NCBI GenBank assembly: GCA_016710465.1
Contig: JADJVS010000012.1
Span: forward strand, 248,001 to 312,000
DNA: 64,000 nucleotides
Reading direction: 5' to 3'
Source of the DNA: Sulfuritalea sp.
GTDB lineage: Bacteria > Pseudomonadota > Gammaproteobacteria > Burkholderiales > Rhodocyclaceae
Shown: piece by piece, positions 42,232 to 50,827 of the stretch
Layout: every line of letters starts with the position of its first letter
Numbering within the stretch: the first letter of the stretch is position 1
The notes under the pieces: generated by a model
Database searches by the model: none
Told to the model about the DNA's origin: nothing
The model's input: the letters and a program-made list of their open reading frames with translations, nothing else
Translations under genes and position numbers: made by a program

Positions 42232-43062
42232 TCAGCTGCCCGAAAGAGCCTTCACCACGTTCTCGAAGGTCTGGATCGTGCCCATCACGGTGGGACTGCC
42301 CCAGCGCACGTGATACTTGTTCTCCGGCACCTTGGCCAATGCCAGCATGAGGTTGTTGAAGGAACCCAGGTCGTTGGTCTCGAAGTAGGTGATGAAGTCG
42401 GTATCGTCGAGGCCGGTCGAGTGGTAGAGCTTGCGCTTGACGTCCACCAGGTTGCCCAAGGTCGGGATGGTGTGTGTTTCGATCTCCTTGAGCCTCTGCG
42501 CGTCGCTCAGGTTCCACCATTCGGCATTCTTCTTCACCGGGATCATGAAGGCATAGCGCGGCGCACTACCCTGGTAGGTTGCGCCGGTAAGGCCGGCATT
42601 CAGGCCGGGGGACTTGTCCTTGGTGACGTAGTTCAGGGGCTTGGTCATGCCGACCAGTTGTTCCGTGACATCGGAATACATGCCGAAGCGGGTCGCGCGA
42701 AAGTCGACCAGGAAAGCCTGCGTCGCCGCCATGTCATAGGAATGGACACGCAGAAAGTAGTCGCTCTGGGATTCGAAGCCGCGGGTCAGGTAGGCATCGA
42801 CGATGACGCTGGTCTTGTGCTTCTCCACGACCGCCATTACCTCTGCGGCGGCGCCCTTGCGCTCGGCGCTGGATAGCTTGTAGTAATCGGAACGGACCTT
42901 GTAGGTCGAGAAATTCCCAAACACGCCAGGCGCGGTAAGGATCTTTGCGCGATCCACCGGCGCCGGGGCCGCGGCCTTGTCCGCCGCCGCTTGCTGCGCC
43001 AGGGTGCTACCGCTCGCGAGCAGCAGGCCGGCCGTCAGGAACATCAGCGAGATTCTTTTCAT
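42232..43062 (-). CDS. cld: Respiratory chlorite dismutase (chlorite O2-lyase)
   Basis: 276 residues. A periplasmic heme b enzyme that converts chlorite to chloride and O2. Signal peptide 1-22 (ends STLA). Key residues are W182, W183, proximal H197, distal R210 and W254. Each is exactly 27 above the Dechloromonas aromatica Cld numbering (W155, W156, H170, R183, W227), and the block KRKLYHSTGLDDTDFI is near-identical to that enzyme. This marks a true clade I respiratory Cld, not an HemQ/ChdC relative. First gene of the operon, with an FNR-like box about 100 bp upstream. Confidence 0.96.
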   Translation of the reverse strand: MKRISLMFLTAGLLLASGSTLAQQAAADKAAAPAPVDRAKILTAPGVFGNFSTYKVRSDYYKLSSAERKGAAAEVMAVVEKHKTSVIVDAYLTRGFESQSDYFLRVHSYDMAATQAFLVDFRATRFGMYSDVTEQLVGMTKPLNYVTKDKSPGLNAGLTGATYQGSAPRYAFMIPVKKNAEWWNLSDAQRLKEIETHTIPTLGNLVDVKRKLYHSTGLDDTDFITYFETNDLGSFNNLMLALAKVPENKYHVRWGSPTVMGTIQTFENVVKALSGS

Positions 43063-43163
43063 GTCGAACTCCTCAGGAGGTGGTTTAGCGAAATTCGGGT
43101 CGGCGATTGTTAATAACCATGCCGACGACAGGGCGCAGTTTCCGCTTGTCGAACTTTCTTTTT

Positions 43164-43177
43164 TTGACGAAAATCAA
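43164..43177 (-). promoter_or_regulatory. FNR/ANR-like box upstream of cld
   Basis: TTGAC-GAAA-ATCAA on the plus strand, TTGAT-TTTC-GTCAA read toward cld: nine of the ten defined bases of TTGAT-N4-ATCAA. A TTATTAA stretch at about 43107-43113 could serve as the -10, placing the box near -70. Oxygen-limited induction of cld and the reductase is inferred. Confidence 0.6.
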
Positions 43178-43219
43178 AGAAATAAAAACTCTGGCCCCAC
43201 TTTATTTTTTCCTCTGCGT

Positions 43220-43245
43220 GTAACCAAACGGACCCCCTCAACGAA
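43220..43245 (+). promoter_or_regulatory. Candidate ECF sigma promoter of the sigF-nrsF pair
   Basis: GTAACC (43220-43225), 16 bases, CGAA (43242-43245). This matches, as I remember it, the promoter motif of SigF-type ECF factors that work with NrsF-type anti-sigma proteins. It ends about 20 bp before the sigma-factor start codon, so the pair may be autoregulated. Confidence 0.6.
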
Positions 43246-43265
43246 CCACCTATGCGTCCCAAAGC

Positions 43266-43802
43266 GTGAGCACCGAGCGTTTGCAGGAATTGCTGATTCG
43301 GGGGCTGGATGGCGATTCACGCGCCTATGGGGAGTTCCTCTCGGGCTTGAGCGGCCACCTGAGGGGGTTTCTCATCAGGCGCCTGTCTGGCTTTCCCAGC
43401 GACGTTGAAGATCTTGTCCAGGAAACCTTGCTGGCAGTACATACGAAGCGCCATACCTATGACCGACGTTACCCGATGGTTGCCTGGGTTCATGCAATCG
43501 CCAAGTACAAGCTCGTGGACTACCTGCGCGCACGGGGAATCCGGGACGCGCTTAACGACCCGCTGGACCAGGTGGATGAGTTGTTTTCCGATACTGCGGC
43601 CGAGGCCATCGAGGCGCGCCGCGACATCATGAAACTGCTCGATCAACTGCCGGCCAAGCAACGCATGTCGATCGTCCACACCAAGCTGGAAGGGCTATCC
43701 GTGGAAGAAGCAGCGCGCCTTACCGGCATGTCCGAATCGGCATTGAAGGTTGGTGTTCACCGCGGCCTCAAGGCCCTGGCGGCAATGGTGGCCGGCAAAT
43801 GA
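43266..43802 (+). CDS. sigF: ECF RNA polymerase sigma factor (SigF type)
   Basis: 178-residue extracytoplasmic-function sigma factor. Region 2 is seen in DVEDLVQETLLAVHTKRHTY with the -10-recognition helix following; region 4 is LPAKQRMSIVHTKLEGLSVEEAA with the HTH ending ALKVGVHRGLKAL. It has a GTG start. Its stop overlaps the ATG of the membrane anti-sigma gene. In Azospira suillum a SigF/NrsF pair drives reactive-chlorine defence; being divergent from cld here suggests the same role. Confidence 0.9.
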   Translation: MSTERLQELLIRGLDGDSRAYGEFLSGLSGHLRGFLIRRLSGFPSDVEDLVQETLLAVHTKRHTYDRRYPMVAWVHAIAKYKLVDYLRARGIRDALNDPLDQVDELFSDTAAEAIEARRDIMKLLDQLPAKQRMSIVHTKLEGLSVEEAARLTGMSESALKVGVHRGLKALAAMVAGK

Positions 43803-44440
43803 AAACCGACCGCCTTATCGGGATGCTGGCCACTGGTGTCGCGCTCGAACATCGGGTCGATCCCTGGCGCGGGATGTCCGTCGCCATCGGATTCGGCGCG
43901 CTTTGCTCGACTCTGCTGATGCTCAAGCTGATCCCGCTAAACCCCGATCTCGACAAGATCTTGCTGGTGCCGGGTTTTTTGCAGAAACTCGGCTTTTCTG
44001 CGGCAATCGCGGTGGTGTCGTTGATGGTCGTGATTCGCCTGTCGCGACCCGGTGCCAGCCTTGGCTCCTTGTGGCAGGCACTGTCCCTGCCGGTTGTCGC
44101 GATGTGGTTGCTGGCTGCGGCGGTAATGTTCGCAGCCGACCCGGATGCAAGGGCCTCGCTGTTCTTCGGCAAGACCTGGAAGGTTTGTCCCCTCCTCATC
44201 GCCATGCTCTCGGCGCCCGTTTTCGTCGGCACATTCTGGGCGATGCGCGAGCTTGCACCGACCCGCCTGCGGCTTTCGGGAGCTGGCGCGGGCCTGTTCG
44301 CCGGCGCCACCGGCGCCGTGGTGTATTGCTTCCATTGCCCGGAACTCGATGCCCCGTTTATCGCCTTCTGGTATCTACTGGGCATGCTGATCCCGGCGTT
44401 CATCGGCGCCTTGCTCGGCCCCCGCCTGTTGCGCTGGTAG
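43799..44440 (+). CDS. nrsF: NrsF-family (DUF1109) membrane anti-sigma factor
   Basis: 213 residues with six hydrophobic segments and no large soluble domain. Two conserved Cys-containing stretches, KVCPLLIAM and YCFHCPE, fit the redox-sensing NrsF family. It overlaps the sigma-factor gene by 4 bp. It should hold SigF at the membrane until oxidants such as hypochlorous acid or metals act on its Cys residues; the trigger is inferred from family knowledge and the cld neighbourhood. Confidence 0.87.
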   Translation: MKTDRLIGMLATGVALEHRVDPWRGMSVAIGFGALCSTLLMLKLIPLNPDLDKILLVPGFLQKLGFSAAIAVVSLMVVIRLSRPGASLGSLWQALSLPVVAMWLLAAAVMFAADPDARASLFFGKTWKVCPLLIAMLSAPVFVGTFWAMRELAPTRLRLSGAGAGLFAGATGAVVYCFHCPELDAPFIAFWYLLGMLIPAFIGALLGPRLLRW

Positions 44441-44461
44441 GACCAGTCCGGCCGGTCGTGC

Positions 44462-47400
44462 TTAAGCGCCGGCAGTGTCTGGCGAGCGCCGCAAGCTCCA
44501 CTCCTTCACCAGCGCATAGATCGCCGGGATCACGATCAGCGTCAGCACCGTCGAGGAGATCATGCCGCCGACCATGGGCGCGGCGATGCGGCTCATGACT
44601 TCCGATCCGGTGCCGGTACTCCACATGATGGGCAGCAGGCCCGCCATGATCGCCACCACGGTCATCAGCTTGGGCCGAACCCGCTCCACCGCGCCTTCCA
44701 TCACCGCGGCGTACAAGTCGGCGCTGGCGACACGGCGATTTTCGGCCTGGCAGCGCGCCTGCGCCGCTTCCCAGGCGTGGTCAAGGTAGATCAGCATCAC
44801 CACGCCGGTCTCGGCCGCCACGCCGGCCAGCGCGATGAAGCCGACCGCTACGGCGACTGACAGGTTGTAACCCAGCGCCCACATCAGCCAGACGCCGCCG
44901 ACCAGGGCGAAGGGCACCGAAAGCATCACGATCAGGGTCTCGGTCATGCGCCGGAAGTTGAGGTAGAGCAGCAGGAAGATGATCAGCAGGGTCAGCGGCA
45001 CGACGATCTTCAGCTTCTCGATGGCGCGTTCCATGTACTCGAACTGGCCGCTCCAGGTGATGTAGTAGCCGGGCGGGAACTTGACCTTCTCGCTGACCGC
45101 CTGACGCGCCGCGGCGACGTAGGAGCCGATGTCGCGCTCGCGGATGTCGACGTAGATGTAGGCGGAGAGCAGCGCATTTTCGGTGCGGATCGCCGGCGCA
45201 CCCTTGACGATGGAAATCTTCGCCACTTGCCCCAGCGGCACCATGGCGGGTGGCGCGTTCGATTCCATGCCGGAGCCATACACCGGCACCAGCACTTCGC
45301 GCGCGATGGCCTGCGGATCGGCGCGCAGCTCGCGCGGGTAGCGCACGATGACGCCGAAGCGCTCGCGGCCTTCGACCGTGGTCGTCACCATTTCACCGCC
45401 CAGCGCCGTGCCTATGGTGTCCTGCAGTTCGCCCACCGAGAGCCCATAGCGCGCCAATGCGGCGCGGTCGGGCTCGATATCGAGGTAGAAGCCGCCGGTG
45501 ATGCGTTCGGCGTACGCGCTGCTGGTGCCGGGCACGGCCTTCACCACGGTCTCGATCTCGCGCGCCAGGCGCTCCATCTCCTCGAGGTCTTTGCCGAAGA
45601 CCTTGATGCCGATCGGCGTGCGGATGCCGGTGGACAGCATGTCGATGCGCGCCTTGATCGGCATGGTCCAGGAGTTGGCGACGCCGGGGAACTGCAGGGC
45701 CTTGTCGAGTTCGGCAATCAGCTTGTCGGTGGTCAGCCCTGGCCGCCATTCCGACTCGGGCTTGAGGTTGATCACGGTCTCGAACATCTCGGTCGGCGCC
45801 GGATCGGTGGCGGTGTTGGCGCGGCCGGCCTTGCCGATCACCGATGCCACCTCGGGGAAACTCTTGATGATCTTGTTCTGCGTCTGCAGCAGTTCGGCGG
45901 CCTTGGTGATGGACATGCCGGGCAGCGAGGTCGGCATGTAGAACAGCGTGCCCTCGTTGAGCGTGGGCATGAACTCGCTGCCCAGGCGCGAGGCCGGGTA
46001 CACGGTAGCCGCCATGGCGAGCAGGGCGAGGACGATGGTGCTGCCCTTCCAGCGCATCACGCCGGCGATGATCGGGCGGTAAAGCCAGATCAGCACGCGG
46101 TTCACGGGGTTCTTTGCCTCGGGCATGATCCTGCCGCGGATGAAGAACAGCATCAGCACCGGCACCAGCGTCACCGAGAGCATGGCGGCGCCGGCCATGG
46201 CGAAGGTCTTGGTGTAGGCCAGCGGCGAGAACAGCCGGCCTTCCTGCGCTTCCAGCGTGAACACCGGCAGGAAGGAGACGGTGATGATCAGCAGCGAAAA
46301 GAACAGCGCGGGGCCGACCTCCTTGCAGGCGGCAATGATGGCCTCGGTGCGCGACTCACCCTCCTTGAGCCGTTCGATGTGCTTGTGTGCGTTCTCGATC
46401 ATGACAATGGCCGCATCGACCATGGCGCCGATGGCGATCGCCACCCCGCCCAGGCTCATGATGTTCGAATTCATGCCCAGCGCGCGCATGGCGATGAACG
46501 CGATCAGCACGCCCACCGGCAGCATCAGTATCGCCACCAGGGCGCTGCGTGCATGCATCAGGAACACCAGGCAGACCAGGGCGACGATGATGCTTTCCTC
46601 GATCAGCGTGGTCTTCAGCGTCTGAATGGCGCGCTCGATGAGTTCGGAGCGGTCATACACCGTGGCGATGCTGACGCCGGCCGGCAGGCCGGGGGCGATC
46701 TCGGCGAGCTTCTCCTTGACGTTGCGGATCACTTCCAGCGCGTTCTGGCCGTAGCGTGCGGTGGCGATGCCCGATACCACCTCGCCTTCGCCATCGAGTT
46801 CGGCAATGCCGCGCCGCTCGTCCGGGCCCAGTTCAACGCGGGCGATGTCGCGCACCAGCACCGGCGTGCCGCGCTCGGCCTTGACCACCAGGCCCTCGAT
46901 GTCGGCCTTGCCGCGGAGATAGCCGCGTCCGCGCACCATGTATTCGGTTTCGGCCATCTCGACCACGCGACCACCAACGTCGCGGTTGGAATCGCGGATC
47001 GCCTGCACCACTTTCATCAGCGGCACGCCATAGGCGCGCAGCTTGACCGGATCGACTACAACCTGGTACTGCTGGACAAAGCCGCCAATGCTGGCGACCT
47101 CGGCCACGCCCGGCGCCTTGGTCAACTGGTAGCGGACGAACCAGTCCTGGATGGTGCGCAGCTCGGCCAGCGATTTGTCCTTGGCTTGCAGCACGTACTG
47201 GTATACCCAACCAACGCCAGTGGCATCCGGCCCGAGTTGCGGTGTGATGCCGCGCGGCAGGCGGCCGGCGGCAAAGTTGAGGTATTCCAGCACCCGCGAA
47301 CGCGCCCAGTAGATGTCGGTGCCGTCCTCGAAGATCACATAGACGAAGGAGGCGCCGAAGAAGGAAAAGCCGCGCACCACCTTGGATTTGGGCACCGAGA

Positions 47401-47620
47401 GCATGGCCGTGGTCAGCGGATAGGTAACCTGGTCCTCGACCACCTGCGGCGCCTGCCCCGGCACCTCGGTGTAGATGATCACCTGCACATCGGAAAGATC
47501 GGGCAAGGCATCCAGCGGCGTCTTCCACACCGCATGGATGCCGGCCAGCGTGATGAACACCGTCATGATGACGACAAGGAATTTGTTGCGCGCCGACCAG
47601 GCGATGAGGGCGTTCAGCAT
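44462..47620 (-). CDS. cusA: Copper/silver efflux RND transporter CusA
   Basis: 1052-residue inner-membrane RND pump of the heavy-metal efflux group. The three Met residues that bind Cu(I)/Ag(I) in E. coli CusA are all recognisable here: FYMPT, PTEMFET and ARIDMLSTGI. The membrane helix 4 relay is in GAMVDAAIVMIENAHKHIERL. It is the last gene of a minus-strand unit cusR-cusS-cusF-cusC-cusB-cusA but is separated from cusB by 336 bp of foldback DNA. Its end converges on nrsF, 21 bp apart. A dispersed-repeat copy encodes RVASAD near the C-terminus. Confidence 0.95.
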   Translation of the reverse strand: MLNALIAWSARNKFLVVIMTVFITLAGIHAVWKTPLDALPDLSDVQVIIYTEVPGQAPQVVEDQVTYPLTTAMLSVPKSKVVRGFSFFGASFVYVIFEDGTDIYWARSRVLEYLNFAAGRLPRGITPQLGPDATGVGWVYQYVLQAKDKSLAELRTIQDWFVRYQLTKAPGVAEVASIGGFVQQYQVVVDPVKLRAYGVPLMKVVQAIRDSNRDVGGRVVEMAETEYMVRGRGYLRGKADIEGLVVKAERGTPVLVRDIARVELGPDERRGIAELDGEGEVVSGIATARYGQNALEVIRNVKEKLAEIAPGLPAGVSIATVYDRSELIERAIQTLKTTLIEESIIVALVCLVFLMHARSALVAILMLPVGVLIAFIAMRALGMNSNIMSLGGVAIAIGAMVDAAIVMIENAHKHIERLKEGESRTEAIIAACKEVGPALFFSLLIITVSFLPVFTLEAQEGRLFSPLAYTKTFAMAGAAMLSVTLVPVLMLFFIRGRIMPEAKNPVNRVLIWLYRPIIAGVMRWKGSTIVLALLAMAATVYPASRLGSEFMPTLNEGTLFYMPTSLPGMSITKAAELLQTQNKIIKSFPEVASVIGKAGRANTATDPAPTEMFETVINLKPESEWRPGLTTDKLIAELDKALQFPGVANSWTMPIKARIDMLSTGIRTPIGIKVFGKDLEEMERLAREIETVVKAVPGTSSAYAERITGGFYLDIEPDRAALARYGLSVGELQDTIGTALGGEMVTTTVEGRERFGVIVRYPRELRADPQAIAREVLVPVYGSGMESNAPPAMVPLGQVAKISIVKGAPAIRTENALLSAYIYVDIRERDIGSYVAAARQAVSEKVKFPPGYYITWSGQFEYMERAIEKLKIVVPLTLLIIFLLLYLNFRRMTETLIVMLSVPFALVGGVWLMWALGYNLSVAVAVGFIALAGVAAETGVVMLIYLDHAWEAAQARCQAENRRVASADLYAAVMEGAVERVRPKLMTVVAIMAGLLPIMWSTGTGSEVMSRIAAPMVGGMISSTVLTLIVIPAIYALVKEWSLRRSPDTAGA
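44716..44738 (+). repeat. Dispersed 23-bp repeat, copy 10
   Basis: Inside cusA, antisense; the gene reads RRVASAD through it. Perfect consensus, and continues ATT as copy 9 does. Confidence 0.75.
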
Positions 47621-47666
47621 GGTGATTGCCCCACGGCGAAACCGTCGTTGGGCGTCGTTTGGTGGG

Positions 47667-47770
47667 CGCCAAGTGTATTGGGTACTCGTCGCCGCTCGTG
47701 TCCTCCGAGCCGGGCTGCGCCCGGCTCTCCCCCTTTACCTCGCCACGACGAGTACCCAACACCCTTGGCG
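47667..47770. repeat. 25-bp inverted repeat with nested palindrome, cusB-cusA gap
   Basis: Arms at 47667-47691 and 47746-47770 match in 23 of 25 positions (sharing GGGTACTCGTCG). The loop itself holds the perfect palindrome GAGCCGGGC-TGC-GCCCGGCTC (47707-47727). No ORF with family features is seen. It may act as a strong RNA structure between cusB and cusA or be a non-coding mobile unit. Confidence 0.7.
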
Positions 47771-47816
47771 GGATATTCCTGTGCATTGCAACCGTCGCAC
47801 GGCAACACCATCGCCA

Positions 47817-47922
47817 GATCGGGAGGGTGGGGTATGCCGCGCAGCGAAGTAAAGAAGGAGGAGGAGCCCAAAGGGCGACGACGGATGACATGAGCAGCGC
47901 GGCATGCCCCACCGTCCCGATC
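47817..47922. repeat. 26-bp inverted repeat, cusB-cusA gap
   Basis: Arms at 47817-47842 and 47897-47922 match in 24 of 26 positions (core GTGGGG-ATGCCGCGC). It lies directly next to the first foldback and ends 34 bp from the cusB stop. Together the two elements fill most of the 336-bp gene-free stretch 47621-47956. Confidence 0.7.
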
Positions 47923-47956
47923 AAGCACCGCCCGAAACACCGAGAGTGTTTTCATC

Positions 47957-49561
47957 TCAGTGCCCCTTGTGCCAAGTAGCGGCAGCTTTCGCCTCCATCT
48001 TCGTGATCACCCACTCCCCTGGCCCGCGTTCGACGAACTCGATGGTGATGGGAGCGCCGGCCTTGAGCTTGCCCACCAGCGCCGGATTGGCGAGGATGAA
48101 ATCCATGGTCATCGCCGGCCAGTTGAGGCTGGCCACCGGCGCATGGGTCACGGTGACGGTGCCGTCCTTCGCATCGATCGCCTCCAGCGTGCCAGTCGCC
48201 TGGTGGCTGACCTTGCCCTTGCTAGCCTTGGTGCCGCCTGCCTCCGGTGCCGCTGTCAATCCGGAGAGCGCCGCCTTGAGGTTGCTTTCGGCATCGATCA
48301 GGAAGTTTGCCGCCACCACCACCACATCGCCCTCCGCGATGCCTTCGCGCACCTCGACATGGTCGTCGCCGCGCTGGCCGAGCTTGACCTCGCGCGGCTC
48401 AAAGCGGCCGGCGCCTTTCTGCAGCAGCACGACCTGGCGCGTGCCGCTGTCGATCACCGCCGACAGCGGCACGGTCAGCACGCGCGCCGCGCCGCCGACC
48501 GCCAGATCGACACTGGCATACATCGCCGGCTTGAGCAGGCCGCCGGGATTCGCCAGTTCGACGCGCACCGGGATGGTCCGCGTTTCGGGCTTCAGCGTCG
48601 GATAGATGTAAGCCACCCTGCCGGTGAAGCTCTTGTCGGGGTAGGCGTTGATGTTCACCGTGACGCCGGCGCCGACTTTCACCGCCCCGATGTCGCGCTC
48701 GAAGACATCGGCCAGCACCCAGACGCTGCCGAGGTCGGCGACCTGGTAGAGCATTTCGCCGGGCATGAAGCGCATGCCGACGACGGCCTTCTTCTCCAGC
48801 ACCACGCCCCCGGCCGGGGAGCGGAAAGAGAGCGTGCGCTTCGGCTCGCCGCCGGCCGCCAGCGCTTTTACCTGCTCATCGGAAATGTCCCAGTTGCGCA
48901 GGCGCGCCAGGCCGGCTTCGGCCAACTGCTTCATGCCCGCCTGCATTTCGGCGCTGGCGTCCTTGAGCGCCGTAACGCCCCTGGCCGCGACCGCGTATTC
49001 GCGCTGGGCCGAAACCAGCTCGGGGCTGTAGACCTCGAACAGCGCCTGGCCCCTGGCCACCGGCTGGCCGGTGGCATTCACGTGCAGGTGTTCGATCCAG
49101 CCCTCGAACTTAGCGCTCACGGTGTGCACGCGGCGTTCGTCGATCTCGACGCGACCGGCGGCCGTGACCCGGCGCGCCAGCTCGCGCGCGGCGGCGACCT
49201 CGGTCTTGACTCCGAGCTTCTGCACTTTCTCGGTGCTGATCCTGATCTCGCCAGCGGCACCGGACGCCTCATCCTCGCCTTCATATACGGCGATGTAGTC
49301 CATGCCCATGGAATCCTTCTTCGGCATCGGCGAGGTGTCGGCCAGGCCCATCGGGTTGCGGTAGTAGAGCAGCTTGCGCGGCGTCGGCGCCGCCGCTTCG
49401 CCCGCGGGCCCGGCAGCGGCTGGCGCAGCGGCCGAATTCGCCGTGTCGCCGGCGCCGACTCTTTGCGCGCCCTCGGTCATGCCCTTGCGCTGGCCCGCCC
49501 AATAGCCGCCGCCGACGGCCAGCATCACGGCCACTGCCATTGTCATGTAGTGCGTTTTCAT
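47957..49561 (-). CDS. cusB: Periplasmic adaptor CusB with fused C-terminal CusF-like domain
   Basis: 534-residue membrane-fusion protein. After an N-terminal membrane anchor there is a heavy-metal-binding domain (YYRNPMGLADTSPMPKKDS, ~68-90), then the barrel-sandwich and beta-barrel parts. The C-terminal ~85 residues form a CusF-like metallochaperone domain with THAPVASLNWPAMTM, keeping the Trp and Met pair used for Cu(I). The ATG overlaps the outer-membrane gene by 4 bp. Two dispersed-repeat copies lie in this gene. Confidence 0.93.
   Translation of the reverse strand: MKTHYMTMAVAVMLAVGGGYWAGQRKGMTEGAQRVGAGDTANSAAAPAAAGPAGEAAAPTPRKLLYYRNPMGLADTSPMPKKDSMGMDYIAVYEGEDEASGAAGEIRISTEKVQKLGVKTEVAAARELARRVTAAGRVEIDERRVHTVSAKFEGWIEHLHVNATGQPVARGQALFEVYSPELVSAQREYAVAARGVTALKDASAEMQAGMKQLAEAGLARLRNWDISDEQVKALAAGGEPKRTLSFRSPAGGVVLEKKAVVGMRFMPGEMLYQVADLGSVWVLADVFERDIGAVKVGAGVTVNINAYPDKSFTGRVAYIYPTLKPETRTIPVRVELANPGGLLKPAMYASVDLAVGGAARVLTVPLSAVIDSGTRQVVLLQKGAGRFEPREVKLGQRGDDHVEVREGIAEGDVVVVAANFLIDAESNLKAALSGLTAAPEAGGTKASKGKVSHQATGTLEAIDAKDGTVTVTHAPVASLNWPAMTMDFILANPALVGKLKAGAPITIEFVERGPGEWVITKMEAKAAATWHKGH
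48655..48677 (-). repeat. Dispersed 23-bp repeat, copy 11
   Basis: Inside cusB, sense; encodes VGAGVTV. C variant, tail ACGGTGA. Confidence 0.7.
49438..49460 (-). repeat. Dispersed 23-bp repeat, copy 12
   Basis: Inside cusB in the low-constraint linker after the membrane anchor; encodes VGAGDTA. C variant with perfect tail. Confidence 0.75.
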
Positions 49562-50823
49562 AAATCCTCTCCCACCATCTTTTCAATCTCGGCCAGACGG
49601 ATGCGCTGATCACCGCGCGCCTTGACCAGCTCGGTGCGGGCGCGGCGCAACTGGCGCTCGGCGTCGAGCACCATGGCGAACTCGGCGCGGCCGGTTTCAT
49701 AGGCGACCAGCGCCGCATTGAGGCTCAGCTCCGCCTGCGGCAGCAGGCTGCCGCCGACCAGTGCTTCCAGTTTCCGCGCCACCTCCAGGCCGGCGAGGCT
49801 TTCGGCCAGCGAAGCCAGCACCTGATTCAGCGCGTCCGCGCGGCGCAGGCGTGCCGCTTCGAGATTGTGTTCCGCCTCGCGCTCCTGGGCGCGGCGGCTT
49901 TCCTGCTGCAACGGAATATTGATCTCGAACATCAGCTCCCACTGCGCCACGCGATTGCGCACCTGGGTAGGCGACACGCCGAGCGTGACATCCGGGTAGC
50001 GATTGAGCTCGACCAGGGCCTTGTTCTTTTCGGCTCCGGCAATGCGGGCATCCACGGCGGCAAGCTGCGGATTGTTGGCGCGCAGGCGCTCCTCCAGTAT
50101 CTTCAACTCCAGGCTTGGCTGCGGCGGCAGGGTGCGCAGCAAATCGGGCGGGCGCAGCTTCACGTTCTCCGGCCGGCCCAGCAGCGCGCGCATGCGGGCG
50201 CTGGCCTGGGCGCTTTCGCCTTCCAGCATCGTCAGGTCGGTTTCCATGGCGACGATCTCGGTCTGCGCGCGCAAGGCGTCCTGCTGGCCGCCCAGGCCGC
50301 TGGCGTAGCGGGTGCGCGCGATCTCGGCAACGCGGCGCATCAGGTCGAGGCTTTCCTTGGCATGGCGGATGCTCAGCAGATGCACATGGTGCTGGGCGTA
50401 GGTCGCCTTGATTCGCGTTGCCAGGTCGACCCAACCGGCACGGGCACGAGCGCGTGCCTCGTCGGCGCCGGCACCGGCGACGTCACGCCGCAAGTCGAGC
50501 TTGCCGGCCCAGGGCAAGGTCTGGCTGAAACTGTAGCGCGCGCTGCCGATGCGCGGCGGCAACAGGTTGGCGCTGGCGTCGCGGCCCTCGTTGGTGACAT
50601 CGCGCAATTCCGTGCGCAGCCTCGGATCGGGCAGCGCACCGGCTGGTTCGATGCGTGCGGCGGCCGATTCCGCCTCGGCGCGCAGGGCGGCGAACTCGGG
50701 ATGGCGCTCGCGGGCGAATTCGAGCAGGCTCTCGACGCGACCACCGATCAGTTGCTCCGCCGCCTGGACGTGCATGCTCGCCGCGGCGGCCAGGGCCGCC
50801 AGCAGCGCCAGTGGGGCACGCAT
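49558..50823 (-). CDS. cusC: TolC-family outer membrane channel of the Cus system
   Basis: 421-residue outer-membrane efflux protein. A signal peptide ends SMHVQA|AEQ. Two OEP repeats of long helices follow, with typical end motif ELVKARGDQRIRLAEIEKMVGED. It lies between cusF and cusB, so it is the outer channel of the same tripartite pump. Length (E. coli CusC 457) is slightly short but normal for this family in betaproteobacteria. Confidence 0.88.
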   Translation of the reverse strand: MRAPLALLAALAAAASMHVQAAEQLIGGRVESLLEFARERHPEFAALRAEAESAAARIEPAGALPDPRLRTELRDVTNEGRDASANLLPPRIGSARYSFSQTLPWAGKLDLRRDVAGAGADEARARARAGWVDLATRIKATYAQHHVHLLSIRHAKESLDLMRRVAEIARTRYASGLGGQQDALRAQTEIVAMETDLTMLEGESAQASARMRALLGRPENVKLRPPDLLRTLPPQPSLELKILEERLRANNPQLAAVDARIAGAEKNKALVELNRYPDVTLGVSPTQVRNRVAQWELMFEINIPLQQESRRAQEREAEHNLEAARLRRADALNQVLASLAESLAGLEVARKLEALVGGSLLPQAELSLNAALVAYETGRAEFAMVLDAERQLRRARTELVKARGDQRIRLAEIEKMVGEDL

Positions 50824-50827
50824 GGCC

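Noticed and set aside
45227..47893. An 888-codon plus-strand open frame, His-rich
   Set aside because: Antisense to cusA; shadow.
50461..50490. GTCGGCGCCGGC in cusC as a repeat copy
   Set aside because: The leading A is absent and the tail is out of register; not counted.
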